Part shown: in pieces, positions 58,388-64,000 of the stretch
Layout: each line of letters opens with the position of its first letter
Position numbering within the stretch: the stretch's first letter is position 1
DNA from: Streptosporangium canum
Lineage (GTDB): Bacteria; Actinomycetota; Actinomycetes; Streptosporangiales; Streptosporangiaceae
DNA length: 64,000 nucleotides
NCBI RefSeq assembly: GCF_900113865.1
Contig: NZ_FOQY01000007.1
Coordinates: 62,001-126,000 of the forward strand
Reading direction: 5' to 3'
Translations under genes and position numbers: made by a program
The notes under the pieces: generated by a model
What the model was told of the DNA's origin: nothing
Database searches by the model: none
What the model saw: the letters and a program-made list of their open reading frames with translations, nothing else

Positions 58388-59089
58388 ATGAGGATTACTG
58401 TCGTTGAGCACGGAGCCGACGCGGGCCTGGGCTTCTTCGCCGGGTGGCTGGCCGGGGCCGGGGTCGGGTGCGAGGTGGTCCGGCCCTACCTGGGGGAGAC
58501 CGTGCCGGAGCGGGCCGATGACGGGCTGATCGTGCTCGGCGGCGAGGCCGCCGCCTGGGAGGACGAGCGCTACCCCTGGCTGCCCGCCACCCGTGACCTG
58601 ATCCGGAGCTCGGTCGAGGGCGGCGTGCCGACCCTGGGGATCTGCCTGGGCGCTCAACTCATGACGCTGGCCTGCGGCGGCTCCGTCGAACGGGGCGAGC
58701 ACGGCCTGGAGGTGGGCGCACGGGAGATCGTCCCGCTCCCGGAGGCCGGCGCCGACGCGCTGTTCGCCGGCCTCGGCCCCGCCCCGGCCGTGCAGTACCA
58801 CGGCGACGCGATGACCCGGCTCCCCGAGGGCGCGGTACGGCTGGCCACCGGCGACCCCTACCCCAACCAGGCATACCGGCTGGGGGAGAAGGCGTGGGCG
58901 GTGCAGTTCCACCCGGAGGCCACCGCCGAGATCTTCGCCGGCTGGACCGGCGACTCGGCCGACCACCTGACCGCCCTGGGTCACTCGGCCGAGGAGCTCG
59001 CCATGCAGGTGAAGGAGGCCGAGGCACGTCTCGCCGGCACCTGGCGCCTCCTCGCCGAACGGTTCGCCGCCGTCGTCCGATCCGCGTGA
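58388..59089 (+). CDS. class I glutamine amidotransferase-like protein
   Basis: This 233-residue protein has the GATase-1 triad: nucleophile Cys in LGICLGAQLMTLACGG, His and Glu in VQFHPEATAEIF. LIVLGGEAAAWEDE sits at the oxyanion region. It is a stand-alone amidase domain of the GMP-synthase/GuaA-like type, whose members hydrolyse glutamine or gamma-glutamyl compounds. ATG 58388 is close to a CATAAT -10 element ending six bases upstream, so translation may be leaderless. Its place just before glnE suggests a nitrogen-metabolism role, not proven. Confidence 0.82.
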   Translation: MRITVVEHGADAGLGFFAGWLAGAGVGCEVVRPYLGETVPERADDGLIVLGGEAAAWEDERYPWLPATRDLIRSSVEGGVPTLGICLGAQLMTLACGGSVERGEHGLEVGAREIVPLPEAGADALFAGLGPAPAVQYHGDAMTRLPEGAVRLATGDPYPNQAYRLGEKAWAVQFHPEATAEIFAGWTGDSADHLTALGHSAEELAMQVKEAEARLAGTWRLLAERFAAVVRSA

Positions 59090-59338
59090 CCGGATGATTA
59101 CGTTGCGAATCCGCCACCGACGTCGCACACTTTCAGGATTGGCGTGTGCGGCGACGCTCCGGGGCGCCCGGGGTGTGAGCCGGACCGGGGAGGGCGGGCC
59201 CAGGCGCGGCGCCCGCTCCGTGCCTCCGGCGGGGAGCCGGAGGCGTGCGCGACCGCGGGCAGGCGTGCGCCTTGTGATCCGTCGGGGTAGGGATGGGGAA
59301 GGCCGCCAGTGCTTGCGATTGAGGATGATGGAGGGTCG

Positions 59339-62326
59339 GTGAGCGCCGTGCCCCGCATGCAGACGACCGCCGGGCGGCTGGCCCGGCTCGGATTCGCCGA
59401 CGGGGCCAGGGCCGAGCGGCTGCTCGACGAGCTGGGGCCCGAGGCGGTCGGCGATCTCGGCCTGCTGGGCTCCCTGGTCGCCGCGGCGGATCCCGACCTG
59501 GCGCTCACCTCGCTGAACCGGCTGGCCGAGCGGGATCCGAGCGTCCTCGGAGCGCTCCGGTCCGATGCCGGCCTGCGGGCGCGGCTGCTCGGCGTCTTCG
59601 GGGTCAGCTCCGCCCTGGGCGACCATGTGGCCAAGCATCCCGAGCATTGGAGCCTCCTCGGCGGCGCGCATGCCGTACGGCGTCCGACCGCGCAGGAGCT
59701 CCGCGCCGAGCTGCTGCTCGCGGTCGGCGCGGAGCCCGACGACCCCGAGCCGCGCGCCGCGGACGCCGGCACCGCCACCCTGGTGGCGCTGCGGGTCGCC
59801 TACCGGGGGCGGCTGCTCCGGCTGGCCGCGCGGGACGTCACCGGCGAGGCCTCGCTCACGGAGTCCACCGCCGAGCTGTCCGACCTGGCCGGGGCCGCGC
59901 TGGAGGCGGGGCTCGCCGTCGCGCGGTCCGAGCACGCCGAGTCCGGCTCGGTACGGCTGGCCGTCATCGGCATGGGCAAGTGCGGGGCGCGCGAGCTCAA
60001 CTACATCAGCGACGTCGACGTCGTCTTCGTGGCCGAGCCGTGCGAGGGCGTCGACGAGACCAAGGCACTCCAGTCCGCCACCCGCCTGGCCCAGGGCATG
60101 ATGCGCGCCTGCTCGGCCAGCACTCCCGAGGGATCGCTGTGGGAGGTGGACGCCGCGCTGCGCCCCGAGGGCAAGGCCGGCCCGCTGGTCCGCACCCTCG
60201 CCAGTCACCAGGCCTACTACCGGCGCTGGGCCAAGACGTGGGAGTTCCAGGCGTTGCTGAAGGCCCGGCCGGTGGCGGGCGACTCCGAGCTCGGCGAGCA
60301 GTACGTCGCCGCGATGAACGAGATGGTCTGGCAGGCGGCCACCCGCGACAGGTTCGTCGAGGATGTGCAGGCCATGCGCCGCCGGGTCGAGGAGCACGTC
60401 CGCGCGGGCGAGGCCGAGCGGCAGCTCAAGCTCGGGCCGGGCGGCCTGCGCGACATCGAGTTCGCCGTCCAGCTGCTCCAGCTCGTCCACGGCCGCCTGG
60501 ACCCGCTGCTGCGCCGCCGCGGCACGCTGTCCGCGCTGGCCGCCCTGTCCCGGGGCGGCTACGTCGGCAGGGAGGACGCCAAGGCCCTCGCCGAGGCATA
60601 CACGTTCCTGCGCCAGGTCGAGCACCTGATCCAGCTGCACCGGCTCCGCCGGACCCATGTGGTGCCCGAGGACGCCGGCGACCTGCGCCGGCTCGGCCGG
60701 AGCCTGGGCATGACCAGCGACCCGGTGGGGGAGTTCACCACCCGGTGGAGGCGGCACGCGATGGAGGCCAGGCGCCTGCACGAGAAGCTCTTCTACCGGC
60801 CGCTGCTGCAGGCCGTGGCCCGCCTGCCCGAGTCCGAGGCCCGGCTCTCCACCGCCGCCGCGCAGGCCCGCCTGGAGGCGCTCGGCTACACCGATCCGGC
60901 CGGGGCGCTGCGCCACATCAGCGCGCTGACCAGCGGCGTGTCGCGGCGGGCGGCGATCCAGCGGACCCTGCTGCCCGTCATGCTGGGCTGGTTCGCCGAC
61001 GCCCCCGACCCCGACGGCGGCCTGCTCGGCTTCCGCCAGGTCTCCGACAAGCTCGGCGCCACCCCGTGGTACCTGCGGCTGCTGCGCGACGAGACCGCGG
61101 TGGCCTCGCGGCTGGCCCGGCTGCTGGGGACCAGCCGTTATGTGACGGGCCTGCTGCTGCACGCCCCCGACGCGGTGGCGATGCTCGGCTCGGACACGGA
61201 GCTGGCCCCCCGGCCCGCCGAGGCGCTGCTGGCGGAGGCGCGGGCCACGGTCGGCCGCCATCCCACGGAGGCCGAGAGCGCGGTCGCCGCGGTGCGGGGG
61301 CTGCGGCGCAGGGAGCTGTTCCGTACGGCGGTCGCCGACCTCACCGGGCACATCGACATCGAGCAGGTCGGCCAGGCGCTGTCCACGCTCAACGACATGA
61401 CGATCCAGACCGCGCTGGACGCCGCGATCAGCAAGGTCGAGATGGAGCGGCGCACCCCGCTGGGCACGAGGTTCGCGGTGATCGCGATGGGCCGCCTGGG
61501 CGGGTTCGAGTCCTCCTACGGCAGTGACGCCGACGTGATGTTCGTGCACGCGCCGCTTGAGGGGGTGCCGGAGCGGGAGGCCACCGACGCGGCCTTCGCG
61601 GTGGCCAACGAGCTGCGCCGCCTGCTGGCCCTGCCCGCCCCCGACCCGCCGCTGCTCATCGACCCCGACCTGCGCCCCGAGGGGCGCCAGGGGCCGCTGG
61701 TCCGCACGCTCGCCTCCTACGCGGCCTACTACGGGCGCTGGTCGTCGCCGTGGGAGTCCCAGGCGCTGCTACGCGCCCGCCTCTCCGCCGGGGACCGCTG
61801 GATCGGCACGGCCCTGCTGGAGCTGGCCGACCCGTTGCGCTACCCGGCCGGCGGCATCCCCGACGCGGCCGTGCTGCAGATCAGGAAGTTGAAGGCGCGG
61901 ATGGAGGCCGAGCGGCTGCCCCGCGGGGCCGACCCGGCCCTGCACACCAAGCTCGGCCCCGGCGGGCTGTCCGACGTGGAGTGGGTGGCCCAGCTCATCC
62001 AGCTCCGTCACGCCGGGCGCCTGCCGTCGCTGCGGACCACCCGGACCCTGGAGACGCTGCGCGCGGCGGTCGCCGAGGGCCTGCTGACAGCCGCCGACGA
62101 GGCCTCGCTCACCCAGGCCTGGCGGTTCGCCTCGCGCGTCCGCGACGCCATCGTCCTGGTCCGGGGGCGCGCCGCCGACTCCATCCCGGTGGATCTGCGC
62201 GAGCGCGCGCTCATCTCCCGCGCCATGGGCTACCCGCAGGACGCCAGCGAGGATCTCGTGGACGACTACCGCCGCGTCACCCGCCGGGCCCGCCGGGTCA
62301 TGGAGCGCGTCTTCTACGAAGACTGA
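59339..62326 (+). CDS. glnE: glutamine synthetase adenylyltransferase / adenylyl-removing enzyme
   Basis: This large protein of 995 residues is the bifunctional enzyme that adds AMP to, and removes it from, glutamine synthetase. There are two nucleotidyltransferase domains: GMGKCGARELNYISDVDVVF (N-terminal, AR) and AMGRLGGFESSYGSDADVMF (C-terminal, AT), each with the GxG and DxD residues. Each is followed by its helical segment (KLGPGGLRDIEFAVQLLQLV; KLGPGGLSDVEWVAQLIQLR). GTG 59339 has GGAGGG upstream. Co-localisation with glnA2 is conserved in actinomycetes. Bases 59090-59338 show no gene. Confidence 0.93.
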   Translation: MSAVPRMQTTAGRLARLGFADGARAERLLDELGPEAVGDLGLLGSLVAAADPDLALTSLNRLAERDPSVLGALRSDAGLRARLLGVFGVSSALGDHVAKHPEHWSLLGGAHAVRRPTAQELRAELLLAVGAEPDDPEPRAADAGTATLVALRVAYRGRLLRLAARDVTGEASLTESTAELSDLAGAALEAGLAVARSEHAESGSVRLAVIGMGKCGARELNYISDVDVVFVAEPCEGVDETKALQSATRLAQGMMRACSASTPEGSLWEVDAALRPEGKAGPLVRTLASHQAYYRRWAKTWEFQALLKARPVAGDSELGEQYVAAMNEMVWQAATRDRFVEDVQAMRRRVEEHVRAGEAERQLKLGPGGLRDIEFAVQLLQLVHGRLDPLLRRRGTLSALAALSRGGYVGREDAKALAEAYTFLRQVEHLIQLHRLRRTHVVPEDAGDLRRLGRSLGMTSDPVGEFTTRWRRHAMEARRLHEKLFYRPLLQAVARLPESEARLSTAAAQARLEALGYTDPAGALRHISALTSGVSRRAAIQRTLLPVMLGWFADAPDPDGGLLGFRQVSDKLGATPWYLRLLRDETAVASRLARLLGTSRYVTGLLLHAPDAVAMLGSDTELAPRPAEALLAEARATVGRHPTEAESAVAAVRGLRRRELFRTAVADLTGHIDIEQVGQALSTLNDMTIQTALDAAISKVEMERRTPLGTRFAVIAMGRLGGFESSYGSDADVMFVHAPLEGVPEREATDAAFAVANELRRLLALPAPDPPLLIDPDLRPEGRQGPLVRTLASYAAYYGRWSSPWESQALLRARLSAGDRWIGTALLELADPLRYPAGGIPDAAVLQIRKLKARMEAERLPRGADPALHTKLGPGGLSDVEWVAQLIQLRHAGRLPSLRTTRTLETLRAAVAEGLLTAADEASLTQAWRFASRVRDAIVLVRGRAADSIPVDLRERALISRAMGYPQDASEDLVDDYRRVTRRARRVMERVFYED

Positions 62327-62393
62327 CCCGTTTTCCGCTGATCGCATTGCGCCGGGAGTGGCGGGCGTGTATCAACGGTGCGGGTGATCCATT

Positions 62394-63473
62394 TTGATAT
62401 CCGTTTACATTGACCTGGCCATCGGCCTGGTGCTGGCCTTCCTGCTCCTGTCGCTCATGGTGAGCGGGATCAACGAGGCATTCGTCCGGCTGTTCGGGAT
62501 CCGCAGCAAGTTCCTGTGGGCCTACCTCCGCGACACCATGGACGGCGGTCCGCGGGAGGGCGCGTCCTGGATCCCGGCGAAGGTGGCCGACGTCTTCGCC
62601 AAGCTGCCCTTCTCCAAGGACGACCCGCGGCCCAGGCACGAGCCGGAGCCCGCGCCGCCGGTGGTCGAGCCGGTCCCGGTGGATCCCACCGCGGTGCTCG
62701 CCGCCGAGACGCCCGCGCCGCCGGTCGACATGACCGGGCGGCTGTACGGACGGCTCCAGGAGATCGACCGTCCCACGGGGGCGCGGACCAGCATCTCCGA
62801 CATCCCGCCCGAGCGGTTCTCCGGTGCGGTGATGGAGCTGGTCTCCGCCGAGGAGGGCGGGGTCGAGGGCCTGCTCGCCAAGCTGGAGGCCATCGGCAGC
62901 CCGCTGGCCGGGCACCTGCGGGGCGTCTGGGAGGGGGCGCAGCGGGACCTGGGAAAGTTCCGCAAGGGCGTGGAGACCTGGTTCGACGGGGAGATGCAGC
63001 GGCTGTCCACGCTGTACCGCCGCTACGTCAAGTGGGTGGTGTTCGTGCTCGGCCTGCTGCTGACGTTGCTGTTCAGCATGGACGCGCTGGAGTACGGCAA
63101 GACCCTGCTGCGGGACAACGCCTACCGGGCCGGGGTGGCGGCCATCGCGAGCGGCGGCCAGGACGGTCTGGGCGCGCTGCGGGACAAGTGCGCCGTGGAG
63201 GGCGCCGCCGAGCCGTACGCCTGCGTGACCGAGTCCTTCAGCTCCCCGGCCCTGGTCAAGATCTTCGACCATGCCGTCGTGAGCGTGACGATCCCCCCTG
63301 ACGGTTCGGAGGACCCGTCCTTCAACTGGAACGGCGCCGTCTGGTGGGAGCGCCTGATCACCCCGGGACACTGGCCCGGTTACCTGATCAGCGTGGTCGC
63401 GCTGCTGTTCGGCGCCTCCTTCTGGTGGGACGTCCTGCGCCGGCTGACCGGCATCCGGGGCCGGCGCCCGTAG
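62394..63473 (+). CDS. conserved membrane protein of unknown function
   Basis: This 359-residue protein has one N-terminal membrane helix (about residues 5-27, IDLAIGLVLAFLLLSLMVSG). A long cytoplasmic segment follows with a Pro/Val-rich stretch (PEPAPPVVEPVPVDP) and a helical region, then helices near 215-235 and 320-345. Between the last two is an extracytoplasmic loop with two Cys (KCAVEG, ACVTES). I do not recognise the family. The start used is a TTG at 62394 with a weak site upstream, so the N-terminus is uncertain. It lies 67 bases after glnE. Confidence 0.65.
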   Translation: MISVYIDLAIGLVLAFLLLSLMVSGINEAFVRLFGIRSKFLWAYLRDTMDGGPREGASWIPAKVADVFAKLPFSKDDPRPRHEPEPAPPVVEPVPVDPTAVLAAETPAPPVDMTGRLYGRLQEIDRPTGARTSISDIPPERFSGAVMELVSAEEGGVEGLLAKLEAIGSPLAGHLRGVWEGAQRDLGKFRKGVETWFDGEMQRLSTLYRRYVKWVVFVLGLLLTLLFSMDALEYGKTLLRDNAYRAGVAAIASGGQDGLGALRDKCAVEGAAEPYACVTESFSSPALVKIFDHAVVSVTIPPDGSEDPSFNWNGAVWWERLITPGHWPGYLISVVALLFGASFWWDVLRRLTGIRGRRP

Positions 63474-63482
63474 TCTTTCCGG

Positions 63483-63527
63483 GGCCTCCCCGCCGGCGCT
63501 GAAACCCTCCGGCGAGGGAGGCCTTTC
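63483..63527 (+). terminator. intrinsic terminator after the membrane-protein gene
   Basis: GGCCTCCCCGCCGG (63483-63496) pairs with CCGGCGAGGGAGGCC (63509-63523), with a small bulge, and TTTCT follows. It is the best-formed intrinsic terminator in the window. Confidence 0.7.
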
Positions 63528-63553
63528 TCACGCCCGGCTCCGGGCGGGGGCCT

Positions 63554-64000
63554 CTAGCGCAGCTCCGCCAGGACCAGGTCGACCTGGGGGAGGGGGTCCG
63601 GCCCGAACGGGCGGAGCACCACCGTGTCGGCCCCCGCCTCCCACAGCGACCTGACCTGGTCGGCGGCGACCTCGGGGGAGCCCACCGCCATCACGACCTC
63701 GTCCGGATCGACGCGCAGGAACTCCGCGGAACCGGCCGCCAGGCGCGCACCCACCGCGGGGTCGCCGCCGACGTACAGATGGGTGAACACCACCAGTTCG
63801 TGACCGTCTCCCCCGACCGCCTCGCGTGCCTCCCCGATCCGGGCCGGGCCGACCCCCTCGGGCAGGATCGTGCCCTGGGCCACCCGCCCGGACAGCTCCA
63901 GCGAGCGGGGCCGTACGACCCCGGCGAGAACCGGCGGCGCGGTCGCGGGCGGGTGCACCAGGCTCACCCCGTCGATCCGTACGGCCCGGCCCTGGAGGGT
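63554..64000 (-). CDS. luciferase-like (LLM) F420-type oxidoreductase, partial
   Basis: Only the last ~149 codons are in the window; the 5' part lies beyond the right edge. The visible sequence, TLQGRAVRIDGVSLVHPPAT, PPVLAGVVRPRSLELSGRVAQGTILPEG and a C-terminal VGSPEVAADQVRSLWEAGAD, is the C-terminal half of the bacterial luciferase-like family. Many such proteins in F420-producing actinomycetes use F420, which fits npdG in the same window. The substrate is unknown. Confidence 0.8.
   Translation of the reverse strand, partial: TLQGRAVRIDGVSLVHPPATAPPVLAGVVRPRSLELSGRVAQGTILPEGVGPARIGEAREAVGGDGHELVVFTHLYVGGDPAVGARLAAGSAEFLRVDPDEVVMAVGSPEVAADQVRSLWEAGADTVVLRPFGPDPLPQVDLVLAELR

Noticed and set aside
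1..64000. tRNA, rRNA, phage or transposon genes
   Set aside because: I looked in all intergenic gaps and saw no cloverleaf-like tRNA, no rRNA motif and no transposase, integrase or phage structural protein.

Overview
This is a high-GC, gene-dense chromosomal window with short intergenic gaps and many GTG or TTG starts. It looks like a filamentous actinomycete. Markers include an F420-dependent reductase (npdG), a glnA2-glnE neighbourhood, a SARP-type regulator, a DUF397 remnant, PucR and XRE-TPR regulators, terpene synthases and a CopC/CopD pair. Assignment near Streptosporangiaceae is an inference from gene content only. I see no rRNA, tRNA, CRISPR array, prophage, transposase or replication origin.

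Layout. 0-0.5 kb: a small XRE regulator coupled to a membrane protein that runs off the left edge. 0.6-5.6 kb: a DUF6421-like protein, an SDR enzyme and threonine aldolase, then tryptophanyl-tRNA synthetase preceded by a Trp-containing leader peptide and attenuator. 5.6-10.3 kb: DUF3467, a divergent DUF305/DUF3105 pair, alanine dehydrogenase, and a SecD-head/Excalibur membrane protein. 10.3-15.5 kb: purine permease, lone xanthine dehydrogenase molybdenum subunit and PucR. 15.5-17 kb: an unannotated 57-residue secreted peptide divergent from an XRE-TPR regulator. 17-25 kb: copper genes (CopC, CopD-CtaG fusion), a lone HATPase, methionine aminopeptidase, a cyclase-family hydrolase, LysR and npdG. 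25-30 kb: MocR regulator and divergent gamma-family PLP enzyme, a dehydratase, panB. 30-38 kb: MFS pumps, TetR regulators and a beta-helix/cupredoxin/membrane-protein operon.

38.3-39.6 kb is a small accessory spot: a toxin-antitoxin-like pair lies between a truncated DUF397 gene and a truncated WYL/HTH regulator. 39.6-48.1 kb holds nadE, a secreted beta-propeller protein, and a signalling cluster. That cluster has two paralogous membrane histidine kinases flanking an unusual SARP-receiver-LuxR fusion. 48.2-50.4 kb is an MFS/ArsR divergent pair. 50.6-53.2 kb is a three-gene operon: a terpene synthase-like protein without its metal motifs, a four-EF-hand calcium protein and an intact class I terpene synthase.

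53.4-64 kb: glnA2, a secreted trypsin-like protein that seems to lack its catalytic serine, and a displaced second copy of the glnA2 3' end. After these come a hotdog-like protein, an alpha/beta hydrolase, a glutamine amidotransferase, glnE, a membrane protein and a partial F420-type oxidoreductase. The glnA2 tail duplication suggests that a ~1.4-kb segment entered at the end of glnA2 and rebuilt the gene.

The best candidates for undescribed biology are the terpene synthase/EF-hand operon, the SARP-receiver-LuxR protein with two kinases, the peptide/XRE-TPR pair and the glnA2 3' insertion.
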